The notes under the pieces are model-generated. The model saw nothing but the letters and a program-made list of their open reading frames with translations, searched no databases and was not told where the DNA came from. Source: a virus. From it: DNA of 35,823 nucleotides. Within the stretch, counting starts at the first letter, position 1, and each line of letters begins with the position of its first letter. The position numbers and the translations under genes were made by a program. This document shows, piece after piece, positions 15,708-23,641 of this stretch. Location of the stretch: the IMG/VR virus record IMGVR_UViG_3300008108_000250, positions 1 to 35,823 of that record. The stretch is one strand, 5' to 3'.

Positions 15708-16556
15708 ATGAGCAAAATTAAAATCGCAGAGCTGTTTTACAGCATTCAAGGTGAAGGACGCTATATGGGTGTGCCTTCTGTTTTCTTACGTACATTTGGA
15801 TGTAATTTTAAATGTCAAGGATTTGGCATGTTGAGAGGCGAGCTAAGTCAAGAAGCAAATGACATCGATCCAGCAAAATACAACGACTACAAAATGTTGC
15901 CGTTGGTTAGTACAGGATGTGATAGCTATGCTAGTTGGGATCCACGCTTTAAAGATCTAAGCCCAATGCTTACAAGTGAAGCTATTGTAGATCGTATTAT
16001 GGAAATTATTCCACATAATACTTGGCAAGATGAGCATCTAGTTATTACAGGCGGTGAACCCTTGTTGGGGTGGCAACGTGCTTATCCTGACTTGTTGCGT
16101 CATCCTAAAATGGCTGGCTTAAAAGAAATTACATTTGAAACAAACGGTACTCAAAAACTAACAGAAGAGTTTAAAGAATATTTGTTAGAGTGGCAAATGC
16201 CTAACTTAGATTTTTATAGAGAAATTACATTTTCAGTAAGTGCTAAACTGCCGTGCAGTGGTGAGAAGTGGGAGGAAGCAATTCTTCCAGAAGTAGTTTG
16301 CGAATACGAACAAATTGGCACAGCATACTTGAAATTTGTTATTGCCACAGAACAAGACTTTGCAGATGCAGAGTGTGCTATTGCCGCTTATCGTAAAGCA
16401 GGATTTAAAGGACATGTCTACTTAATGCCAGTAGGCGGTGTTGAAAGTGTCTACGCATTAAACAATCGCACAGTGGCAGACTTAGCTATGAAGAATGGAT
16501 TGCGATACAGTGACAGATTGCAGGTACCATTGTTTAAAAATGAGTGGGGAACATAA
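15708..16556 (+). CDS. queE: QueE-like radical SAM enzyme (7-carboxy-7-deazaguanine synthase)
   Basis: QueE converts 6-carboxytetrahydropterin to 7-carboxy-7-deazaguanine, on the route to preQ0. The 282-residue protein starts with IAELFYSIQGEGRYMGVPSV, a QueE hallmark, followed by FLRTFGCNFKCQGFG (C32, C36), TGCDSYASWDPRF (C71) and LVITGGEPLLGW (TGGEP 114-118). The cluster-binding cysteines have C-x3-C-x34-C spacing, unlike the compact radical SAM motif, although the insertion itself (RGELSQEANDIDP) is of the phage long-form type I remember. No ribosome-binding site precedes the ATG. Confidence 0.9.
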   Translation: MSKIKIAELFYSIQGEGRYMGVPSVFLRTFGCNFKCQGFGMLRGELSQEANDIDPAKYNDYKMLPLVSTGCDSYASWDPRFKDLSPMLTSEAIVDRIMEIIPHNTWQDEHLVITGGEPLLGWQRAYPDLLRHPKMAGLKEITFETNGTQKLTEEFKEYLLEWQMPNLDFYREITFSVSAKLPCSGEKWEEAILPEVVCEYEQIGTAYLKFVIATEQDFADAECAIAAYRKAGFKGHVYLMPVGGVESVYALNNRTVADLAMKNGLRYSDRLQVPLFKNEWGT

Positions 16557-16996
16557 TGAAACGATTTATAGAAAAATTATTTGGTATTGATAAACTCAAA
16601 GCAGAAACTGAAGCCGCAGTAAAGTTAGCTGAAGAATCAACAAAGATTGCTAAAGATGCTGTAGAGGCTGCAGAACGTGCTAAAACTTCTGAAGAACTTG
16701 CTAAATTAAACCCAAAAGATCGTGCAACTAAATTGAAAGAACCCTGGGTAGGTGTTCTTAACACTCATATCAATAAAGACAATGTACGCAATGGGTTTTT
16801 TGAGCTTGACTGGAATGAGCAATTTGTGTTAAAATTAAAGCAAGAAGGATACGGTTTCGACGGTGATAAAGACGAAGAAATTGTAGACCGTTGGTTTCGT
16901 GAACTCTGCGCTAATGTGGTAGTTGACGGAGATTTTGGAGGCGCTGTTAATACCGGCGTTATTGATATTAATTCTGTTAGAAAAAATAATCTATGA
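16556..16996 (+). CDS. Conserved phage protein with coiled-coil N terminus
   Basis: 146 residues from the ATG at 16556, which overlaps the queE stop (TAATG); GGGGAA upstream gives a ribosome-binding site. Residues 1-60 form an Ala/Glu/Lys coiled coil. The C-terminal domain (EPWVGVLNTHINKDNVRNGF, DRWFRELCANVV) looks conserved in T4-like environmental phages. Function unknown. Confidence 0.72.
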   Translation: MKRFIEKLFGIDKLKAETEAAVKLAEESTKIAKDAVEAAERAKTSEELAKLNPKDRATKLKEPWVGVLNTHINKDNVRNGFFELDWNEQFVLKLKQEGYGFDGDKDEEIVDRWFRELCANVVVDGDFGGAVNTGVIDINSVRKNNL

Positions 16997-17979
16997 CATA
17001 TATTCTAGTTGATACTGCTAATACATTTTTCCGTGCTAGGCACGTTATCAACGGTGATGCTGATATTAAGTTAGGCATGGCTTTTCACATTACTCTTAAT
17101 TCAATTAAGAAAGCATGGCAAGACTTTGGCGGTACACACGTGGTATTCTTTTTAGAAGGTCGCTCGTGGCGCAAAGATTACTATGCTCCGTATAAGCGAC
17201 AACGTAGTGATGCTCGTGCCGCACATACAGAACGTGAAGCAGAAGAAGAACGTGTGTTTTGGGAAGCATTTGATACATTTAAAGATTTTGTGACTGAAAA
17301 GACTAACTGCTCAGTATTGCAACATCCTAGGCTTGAAGCAGATGATTTGATTGCAGGGTGGATTCAGAGTCATCCTAGCGATAATCATGTAATTATTTCA
17401 ACCGACACAGATTTTGTACAACTTATTGCTCCAAACGTAAAACAATATAATGGCGTCACAGAAATCACGATCACGCACGAAGGCTACTTTGATAAAAAGA
17501 ATAAGCCCGTCATTGATAAAAAGACTCAAGAAGTCAAAGCGGCTCCAGACCCGCAATGGCTACTCTTTGAGAAGTGTATGCGAGGCGATACCTCAGACAA
17601 CGTCTTTTCTGCATATCCGGGAGTACGTGAAAAAGGCACAAAGAATAAGATTGGTCTCCGTGAAGCCTTTGGCGATCGAGACACAAAAGGGTTCAATTGG
17701 AACAATATGATGCTTCAGCGTTGGACCGACCATGAAGGTAAAGAACACAGAGTTAAAGAAGATTACGAGCGCAATCGGCAACTGATTGACCTAACTGCTC
17801 AACCAGATGATATTCGACAGATTATGACAGACACAATTACTGCCGCAACACAGGCAAATAAAAATGTCAGTCAGGTTGGAATTAGATTAATGAAATTTTG
17901 TAATCTTTATGATCTTAAGAAGATTGCAGATCAGGCACAGGCTTATGCTGAGCCACTTAATGCGAGGTACACACTATGA
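16993..17979 (+). CDS. rnh: RNase H / 5'-3' exonuclease, T4 type
   Basis: 328 residues of the FEN-1/T4 RNase H fold, which removes RNA primers and flaps during lagging-strand synthesis. Metal-binding acidic clusters are visible: YILVDTANTFFRA (D7), the LEADDLIAGW motif, ISTDTDFVQL and MRGDTSDNV. The basic region SWRKDYYAPYKRQR suits DNA binding. Length is close to T4 RNase H (305). The start overlaps the previous gene by four bases (ATGA). Confidence 0.92.
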   Translation: MTYILVDTANTFFRARHVINGDADIKLGMAFHITLNSIKKAWQDFGGTHVVFFLEGRSWRKDYYAPYKRQRSDARAAHTEREAEEERVFWEAFDTFKDFVTEKTNCSVLQHPRLEADDLIAGWIQSHPSDNHVIISTDTDFVQLIAPNVKQYNGVTEITITHEGYFDKKNKPVIDKKTQEVKAAPDPQWLLFEKCMRGDTSDNVFSAYPGVREKGTKNKIGLREAFGDRDTKGFNWNNMMLQRWTDHEGKEHRVKEDYERNRQLIDLTAQPDDIRQIMTDTITAATQANKNVSQVGIRLMKFCNLYDLKKIADQAQAYAEPLNARYTL

Positions 17980-18452
17980 CCGATTTACATGCTAAACCAA
18001 TCATTGAAAATAAATTTTGGATCGTTGAGAAAGACGGTACAAAGTTTGCCACACTGAGAAAGAACGAAGACAATCGATTTGTTCTTAGCAACGAACTAGG
18101 AATTAAAATTTATGACAATAAAGAAAGTCTAACTCGACAGTTTGGTAAGAATTTCTTTGTTGCTAAAATTGTTAAAGAAGCTGATGGTGCCGAACCCAAT
18201 GAAGTTCACGGCTATGCAACTAGCACAACTCCGCATAATGCAATGTTCGACATTAAAAGAAAATTGCCGTTATTTACAAAGAGCGGTGATAGTAAGAGTT
18301 TGTATTGTGCAGGGTTTTATGTAATTAAATTTGACAAAGGTTGGGTTAAAAGTTTTTGTCCCAAATTGATCACTTTGCAAAGATACTCATATCAAGGTCC
18401 TTTTAAAACTGAGTTTGAGATGCGGCAGGTATTGTCAAATGTCTCAAAATAA
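17976..18452 (+). CDS. Conserved phage protein, function unknown
   Basis: 158 residues with segments I associate with a conserved T4-like phage family: EVHGYATSTTPHNAMFDIKR, LPLFTKSGDSKS, YVIKFDKGWVKSFCPKLIT and QRYSYQGPFKTE. No enzyme motif is recognised. It overlaps RNase H by four bases and may act with it, but that is context only. Confidence 0.75.
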   Translation: MTDLHAKPIIENKFWIVEKDGTKFATLRKNEDNRFVLSNELGIKIYDNKESLTRQFGKNFFVAKIVKEADGAEPNEVHGYATSTTPHNAMFDIKRKLPLFTKSGDSKSLYCAGFYVIKFDKGWVKSFCPKLITLQRYSYQGPFKTEFEMRQVLSNVSK

Positions 18453-18693
18453 TTTACCTACTAATTTACCTAGTGTAGAAAAACTGCTTACTAGAGTTGC
18501 AACAGCAGAACGCAGTCAACAGAAAGATATTAGACTATCTATACAAGAGGCACGTGATTTAACTGCTGAATTGGCTATTTTAACCAGTAAACTAGGGCGC
18601 ACAGTTCAAGAGATACATCAAATGCTGGCAGAAATACGTGAATCTACTACTAGGATTGACGTTAAGTTCGACGGGGGCGGCTTCGGTTCTTGA
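18439..18693 (+). CDS. Helical phage protein
   Basis: 84 residues from the ATG at 18439, overlapping the previous gene by 14 nt. Most of it is a long amphipathic helix (DIRLSIQEARDLTAELAILT, SKLGRTVQEIHQMLAEIRES) likely to form a coiled coil, ending in a Gly-rich tail. Function unknown. Confidence 0.68.
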   Translation: MSQNNLPTNLPSVEKLLTRVATAERSQQKDIRLSIQEARDLTAELAILTSKLGRTVQEIHQMLAEIRESTTRIDVKFDGGGFGS

Positions 18694-18699
18694 TAAATA
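18692..18699 (+). promoter_or_regulatory. T4-type late promoter motif
   Basis: GATAAATA matches the NATAAATA late motif and lies in the short gap 31 nt before the ATG at 18730. It overlaps the preceding stop codon. No -35 element is expected for this class. Confidence 0.55.
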
Positions 18700-18729
18700 T
18701 ATACGTGGTTAATTAGGAAACACGTATTA

Positions 18730-19014
18730 ATGAGCAGACCGAAACCCAAAGTTATACTTGAACATGCAAACAAAGACACTTTTAAGATTGAACAAATACT
18801 TGAAAGTGATGCCATTTGGGCTGTGTTTTATAAAGAGTCTCCATTCAATTTAAAGAGTGGTAGTCTCGTTGCTAGCTATCCAGGTCCTAAATACAAGAAG
18901 GTCTCATTTAGTAATCCCGGCCATGCACACAACCTTGCAAAAAAACTTAATAGACTTTTTAAGACTAAAGACTTTGCAGTTTATAAACTAAGCCAAGGTG
19001 AAAAAATAGAGTAA
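18730..19014 (+). CDS. Conserved phage protein
   Basis: 94 residues with ILESDAIWAVFYKESPFNL, SYPGPKYKKVSFSNPGHAHN and LNRLFKTKDFAVYKL. I recognise it as a conserved T4-like environmental phage protein without known function. It is the first gene behind a late promoter motif, so a late role is likely. Confidence 0.7.
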   Translation: MSRPKPKVILEHANKDTFKIEQILESDAIWAVFYKESPFNLKSGSLVASYPGPKYKKVSFSNPGHAHNLAKKLNRLFKTKDFAVYKLSQGEKIE

Positions 19015-19017
19015 TAT

Positions 19018-19416
19018 ATGGACCGTAAGGATACCTATACTTCGGTATTCCTCAAAGCCGCAGGACAACCGCACGATGCTGCATATGCAAAAAAATTCCG
19101 TGCTGCTTGGTGGTTCAGTACAAGAGGCAAAGATGTTGGCGGCTTACGGATGACCGATCAATGTTTAGAATTTGTAGAGACACATTCTGAAATTAAAACC
19201 TACAAAATTGAACTTCCGAAAGACCTAACTATTGGGCCACAAGTGTTAGTTTGGCTCGATCAATATCTAGATTCTCCTTTTCATTTACAAAAAAGATATA
19301 TTAGAGTATTATCTGAAAAAGCGGCATTTGAACTGTATCTGTTTGCAGGCGATGTTAGAAAAATGGGTGCAGCAAAAGCACTTAACAAAAGATTAAGCCA
19401 AGAATCCTCTAACTAA
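19018..19416 (+). CDS. Phage protein, function unknown
   Basis: 132 residues, ATG 3 nt after the previous stop. Notable pieces are FRAAWWFSTRGKDVGGLRMT, IGPQVLVWLDQYLDSPFH and a basic helical C terminus. No domain is recognised. Confidence 0.65.
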   Translation: MDRKDTYTSVFLKAAGQPHDAAYAKKFRAAWWFSTRGKDVGGLRMTDQCLEFVETHSEIKTYKIELPKDLTIGPQVLVWLDQYLDSPFHLQKRYIRVLSEKAAFELYLFAGDVRKMGAAKALNKRLSQESSN

Positions 19417-19440
19417 AAAATAATTCTATTAAATATCACT

Positions 19441-19716
19441 ATGTTAAAACTTAATGCTCTTGACATCTTAGGCCACAGAGAAGTTAATTTTGTGGCTCCT
19501 CAATTTGCAAAAATTAAACTTGCAGACGGAGACCTGTTTGGTACTGAAGTTGAAACTTGGATCAAATCCAAACTAGCAGGAAGATACTATGTAAAGCGTC
19601 AGCCAACTATTTCTCAAGATGGGAAATTAAAGACTGCTACTTTTGTAGGATTTGAAGATCATAAAGAGCTAACTTATTTTATGTTAGCATGTCCACATAT
19701 AAGGAGAAACACATGA
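19441..19716 (+). CDS. Phage protein, function unknown
   Basis: 91 residues, small and probably beta-rich (VNFVAPQFAKIKLADGDLFG, TFVGFEDHKELTYFML). No function recognised. Its end overlaps the next start by four bases (ATGA). Confidence 0.62.
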   Translation: MLKLNALDILGHREVNFVAPQFAKIKLADGDLFGTEVETWIKSKLAGRYYVKRQPTISQDGKLKTATFVGFEDHKELTYFMLACPHIRRNT

Positions 19717-19934
19717 CTGAAGAAATTAAAGCACCAGAGGCGGCACCAGCCGCTCAACCAGAGACACAGGCAGCAGCACCCGATTTAAATATTAATGACC
19801 TAGCCGCATTAAGAAGTATTTTAGATGTAGCTAGTCAGCGTGGAGCGTTCAAAGCAGCCGAACTAGAAGCCGTTGGTAAGATTTATAACAAACTCAACAC
19901 TTTCTTAGAGGCTGTTTCTAAAAAGGATCAGTGA
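19713..19934 (+). CDS. Small helical phage protein
   Basis: 73 residues from the ATG at 19713, preceded by AAGGAG 7 nt upstream, which decides against the in-frame ATG at 19689. An Ala/Pro/Glu-rich N terminus leads into a conserved-looking domain (INDLAALRSILDVASQRGAF, KAAELEAVGKIYNKLNTFLE). Function unknown. Confidence 0.72.
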   Translation: MTEEIKAPEAAPAAQPETQAAAPDLNINDLAALRSILDVASQRGAFKAAELEAVGKIYNKLNTFLEAVSKKDQ

Positions 19935-20569
19935 TGAAATCATTAAAACATGTAGGAAAGATGAAAAAAGCAGGTTCAAAAGTTCTTGTGGCTTTCAGAA
20001 CATTACCAGGCGAATCTAATCAAGCATTAGTTATTCCTGTTGCCAGTTTACCAGACGAATATCATGACAATATCATGAAACTTGTCGAGACCAACGAAGC
20101 ACAAGCTGCATTTGAACTAGGAGAAGTATTATTTACTAGATCGTTTGCTGACGGTAGACCAATGCTGCAAGCTCTAAGAGCAGACGGACGACTGGCTAAA
20201 GTGCCAACTGACGATGTTATTATGAGTCCGTCCCCAGGTAGTGAGATTCCGTTGCATCAACTTAATGGATTAATTGCTGAACAAAAGAATTGTGCTGTTG
20301 ATGACCTATGCACATTTGTGGCAGGAGCTCCAAAAGATCAACCTGAAGAACTAGTCAAAGTTAAAGATCTTTCACCACAACAACCAGAGAAAGCAGTACC
20401 GCTTAAGGCATCATCTAACGAAGTACTAACGGATAAAGACATTGCCAAGAGCTATCGTAGTCAAGCAGATGCAATGTATAAAGAAGCTGCACGTCTACGT
20501 AAAGAAGCAGACGATTTAGATCCACCACAAAAGAAAGCGGCAAAGGCCAAAGAAGCTGAAAGTGCCTAA
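19934..20569 (+). CDS. Conserved phage protein
   Basis: 211 residues. I chose the ATG at 19934 (TGATG overlap with the previous stop); GTG 19931 is an alternative. The N-terminal domain (VLVAFRTLPGESNQALVIPV, IMKLVETNEAQ) matches a family I remember from T4-like marine phages. The C-terminal half is a charged linker and helix (SYRSQADAMYKEAARLRKEA) rich in Lys and Ala. Function unknown. Confidence 0.72.
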   Translation: MKSLKHVGKMKKAGSKVLVAFRTLPGESNQALVIPVASLPDEYHDNIMKLVETNEAQAAFELGEVLFTRSFADGRPMLQALRADGRLAKVPTDDVIMSPSPGSEIPLHQLNGLIAEQKNCAVDDLCTFVAGAPKDQPEELVKVKDLSPQQPEKAVPLKASSNEVLTDKDIAKSYRSQADAMYKEAARLRKEADDLDPPQKKAAKAKEAESA

Positions 20570-20870
20570 ACCGTTATTCAAACCGCCTAAACATCTTATA
20601 CAAGAGTGGCCGGAAGTTTTTGAAGACCTTTATATGAATACCATGCCAGTTCATTACCTAGAAACAATTAGGTTAGAATTTGGCAATGGTAGGATTTGGG
20701 AAATCAATATCAAAGAACAATTAGCTAGTAGTCATAGCGATATTGTTGCCAATCGGTTGGTAGAAACTTTTGCCGAATATAAAGAAGATATAAAAAAGAT
20801 TGATTTTAAAATTGATGTCGATAGACTGAAGAAAGATATTCAAAATCAATCCAATGACTTTTTTAAATAA
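20562..20870 (+). CDS. Conserved phage protein
   Basis: 102 residues, GTG start at 20562 overlapping the previous gene by 8 nt. It contains WPEVFEDLYMNTMPVHYLET, FGNGRIWEINIKEQL and a C-terminal KKIDFKIDVDRLKKDIQ segment. Conserved in related phages as far as I remember; role unknown. It closes the long plus-strand series before a 123-nt gap. Confidence 0.7.
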   Translation: MPKPLFKPPKHLIQEWPEVFEDLYMNTMPVHYLETIRLEFGNGRIWEINIKEQLASSHSDIVANRLVETFAEYKEDIKKIDFKIDVDRLKKDIQNQSNDFFK

Positions 20871-20943
20871 GACTGTTGAAACAAAAAGAATACTTTTTTA
20901 AGGGTTTCGAATCATCTAAAAAAAATTAATTGATGATATTAGT

Positions 20944-20973
20944 CTCACTCAATTTACGTGACTAAGTTATAAT
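20944..20973 (+). promoter_or_regulatory. Candidate promoter of the radical SAM operon
   Basis: A perfect TATAAT (20968-20973) sits 20 nt before the first radical SAM start, with a weak -35 (CTCACT, 20944-20949, 18-bp spacer). The 123-nt gap (20871-20993) also holds an A/T hairpin (AAAAAG/CTTTTT), the inverted repeat ATCATC/GATGAT (20911-20916, 20932-20937) and an imperfect repeat AGTCTCAC/GTGACT (20941-20963) between the boxes that could be an operator. No other gene is seen in the gap apart from a possible 6-codon leader. Confidence 0.45.
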
Positions 20974-20993
20974 AAAATGAAAACAATTATCAT

Positions 20994-22328
20994 ATGAGTG
21001 AACACGAAAAATTTCAAAAAGTTATTCCAATCTTAAATGCTGTTAGTCCTAGCTTTTGTTTAGCCAAATGGTATCAATTAACATTGTATCTTCAAAATGG
21101 GTTTAATCACAGCTGCCATCATCCTTCCCCACATAAGATTCCGCTAGACGAATTAGAGCAAAATTACAAGGCTCTACATAATACTAATTATAAAAAAGAA
21201 CAAATGCAAAAAATGCTCGACGGTGTTCGGCCGAGCGAGTGTGACTATTGTTGGACTGCTGAGGACAGCGGCCACATTAGTGATAGAAGTTATAAAAGTG
21301 CTACATCGTGGGCGTATCCTCACATTGGCGAGGTTGTTAAAAATAAAACAGCCGACGTAGAACCTACATACGTTGAAATTAGTTTTAGTAATGTTTGTAA
21401 TTTTAAATGTGCTTACTGTAGCCCAGACCTTAGTAGCCAGTGGTATGACGAAATTGCCAAGCACGGGGAATATCCAACTAGTCAAAAGTATAACGGATTT
21501 GGATGGTTTAAAGAGGTAGGTAAAATGCCTATCAAACATAGTGACCCTAATCCTTATGTAGATGCTTTTTGGAAATGGTGGCCGGAACTATACCAAAAAC
21601 TTGAAACGCTTAGACTTACAGGCGGCGAGCCGCTGTTAAGCAAAGACGTATGGCGTATGCTTGACGACATCGAAGCTAATCCTAAATCTGATTTAGTATT
21701 TGCTATTAATACCAATTTAGGCATTCCAGACGAACTAGTTGATCGAATGATCACTAAGCTCAATAGTATATCTAAAAATATTAAAGAAGTACAAATATTT
21801 ACTAGCGGCGAAGCAGTAGGTGCTCCTGCTGAATATATTAGATACGGATTAGATTATTCAGCATGGACTAAAAACTTGGAAAAAGTTTTAGATAATACCA
21901 ATAACATTGTTGCTGTAATGACCACTGTTAACTTAACTAGTATTACAACCTATTGTGATTTTATACGATACTTGCTAGACCTACGTAAGCATTATAACAA
22001 GAATGCTACATTTAACAAAGTTCAGTTTATGACTAACTTTTTACGGTATCCAGAATTCTTGTCATTGACTATTTTAGACCCTTCTAGTAAACAACAATTT
22101 ACAAAAGACGTAACAGCATTGATTATAGAACGACCTGATTTATCAGAAAGTGAAATAGATCAGTTGCGTCGTATGCTTGACTATATGAACGGTACTGACA
22201 GCAAAGAATTACAATTAAGAAAAGACTTTGCAGCATTTATCACTGAATATGATATTAGACGAGGAACTGACTTTAATAAAATCTTTCCAGCACTTACAAA
22301 ATTTTATCAATTATGCCAACAAACGTAA
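20994..22328 (+). CDS. Radical SAM protein 1, N-terminal Cys-rich auxiliary region
   Basis: 444 residues. The radical SAM core has the C-x3-C-x2-C motif CNFKCAYC (C135, C139, C142) and LTGGEPLL (TGGEP 209-213). Before it lies a Cys-rich region (C22, C41 in SCHHPSPHKIP, C83 and C86 in SECDYCW) that resembles a twitch/SPASM-type auxiliary iron-sulfur site moved to the N terminus. Such enzymes modify peptides, sugars or cofactors; the substrate is unknown. It is most similar to the next gene, with shared SPSFC-x-AKWY, ALHNT and TSGE segments. No clear ribosome-binding site precedes the ATG. Confidence 0.88.
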   Translation: MSEHEKFQKVIPILNAVSPSFCLAKWYQLTLYLQNGFNHSCHHPSPHKIPLDELEQNYKALHNTNYKKEQMQKMLDGVRPSECDYCWTAEDSGHISDRSYKSATSWAYPHIGEVVKNKTADVEPTYVEISFSNVCNFKCAYCSPDLSSQWYDEIAKHGEYPTSQKYNGFGWFKEVGKMPIKHSDPNPYVDAFWKWWPELYQKLETLRLTGGEPLLSKDVWRMLDDIEANPKSDLVFAINTNLGIPDELVDRMITKLNSISKNIKEVQIFTSGEAVGAPAEYIRYGLDYSAWTKNLEKVLDNTNNIVAVMTTVNLTSITTYCDFIRYLLDLRKHYNKNATFNKVQFMTNFLRYPEFLSLTILDPSSKQQFTKDVTALIIERPDLSESEIDQLRRMLDYMNGTDSKELQLRKDFAAFITEYDIRRGTDFNKIFPALTKFYQLCQQT

Positions 22329-23641
22329 AACGCACAATAGAAATTATTAATGAAATAAGTCCTAGTTTTTGTGCCGCAAAATGGTATAACGCTACTATAT
22401 GGTTAGGCAACGGAAGAACAGCTAGTTGTCATTTGCCGCCGGCGCATACAATACCTATAGCCGAGATCAGTCGTAATCCATCCGCACTACATAATACAAC
22501 CTTTAAGAAAGATCGTCGATTAGAAATGCTAATTGGTAAGCGGTGTGACGAGTGCGCTTATTGCTGGACTGTTGAGGATAATGCGGCACCGGATGTATAC
22601 AGTGATCGAGTTTATAAGACTAGGATTTACGAAGAAGATGAAATACTTCAACTAGCTAAATTAGATCCTGGATCAGATATTGATCCAAAAACTTTAGAAA
22701 TTAGTTTTGATAATTTATGTAATTTAAGTTGTAGTTATTGTAACGCAGAGTTTAGTTCTACCTGGGCTAGCGATATTAAAGTTAACGGACCATATATTGA
22801 ATTAAAGACAGCTGGCGGTGGAGCATTTCAAAATGCTGGAGAACATGCTTTGCCTTACGGAATTAAAAATGAAAACAATCCCTACATTGAAGCATTTTTT
22901 AAATGGTTTCATGCTAGCCTTAAAAACAATTTACAAGAACTAAGAATTACAGGCGGCGAACCTACCCGTAGTCCTTCATTTTGGAAACTGTTAGATGAAT
23001 GTGAAGGTACAAATTTTGATTTTGCCGTTAACAGTAATCTAGTAATGGATCAGGTAAAACTACATCAACTAATCAATGCTAGTAAAAAGTTTAAGAAATT
23101 TGATCTGTATACTAGCGGCGAAGGATACGGTGCCCACGGCGAGTTTGTTCGTCATGGATTAGATTATACAGTATGGCGTAATAATTTAATACAGTTTGCC
23201 AAAGAAGGGAAATATAACATGATACATGTTATGATGACTATTAGTGCCCTAAGCATTTGGACCATAACAGAGTTTATGACAGACATGTTAGAACTACGTA
23301 AACAATTTGGCGGGCATCAGTTCCATATGAGTCTTAATCTAGTGCGTTTTCCTAGTTTTCAAAATTTAAATGTATTGCCAGATAATTTGAAACAAGCACA
23401 AGCAGACAAAATTGAAACTTGGCTAAGTAATGTTGTTGGGTTAAGTCCTGCTGAAAGTAATCAAATAGAGAGAATAGCTGTATATCTTCGAAACGTTGAT
23501 CGCAGTCAAGAAGATACCGACAGCCAAACCAATAAGGTGCACGATTTAAAAAGTTTTACACAACAATATGCCGATAGAAAAAATATCGCATTAGCTAGTG
23601 TATTCCCAACAGAATTTATAGAATGGTTTAACACAATATGA
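22313..23641 (+). CDS. Radical SAM protein 2, N-terminal Cys-rich auxiliary region
   Basis: 442 residues, paralogue of the preceding protein. The core motif is CNLSCSYC (C136, C140, C143), with RITGGEPTRS further on. The N-terminal cysteines are C20, C39 (SCHLPPAHTIP), and C78, C81, C84 in RCDECAYCW. It ends VFPTEFIEWFNTI, a tail shared in pattern with the other three. The start lies 16 nt inside the previous gene; N-terminal alignment with protein 1 supports it. Translational coupling is likely because no ribosome-binding site is visible. Confidence 0.88.
   Translation: MPTNVKRTIEIINEISPSFCAAKWYNATIWLGNGRTASCHLPPAHTIPIAEISRNPSALHNTTFKKDRRLEMLIGKRCDECAYCWTVEDNAAPDVYSDRVYKTRIYEEDEILQLAKLDPGSDIDPKTLEISFDNLCNLSCSYCNAEFSSTWASDIKVNGPYIELKTAGGGAFQNAGEHALPYGIKNENNPYIEAFFKWFHASLKNNLQELRITGGEPTRSPSFWKLLDECEGTNFDFAVNSNLVMDQVKLHQLINASKKFKKFDLYTSGEGYGAHGEFVRHGLDYTVWRNNLIQFAKEGKYNMIHVMMTISALSIWTITEFMTDMLELRKQFGGHQFHMSLNLVRFPSFQNLNVLPDNLKQAQADKIETWLSNVVGLSPAESNQIERIAVYLRNVDRSQEDTDSQTNKVHDLKSFTQQYADRKNIALASVFPTEFIEWFNTI

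Noticed and set aside
19428-19435. ATTAAATA as a late promoter
   Set aside because: It is one base off the motif and only 5 nt before the ATG at 19441, which leaves no room for a start site and leader.
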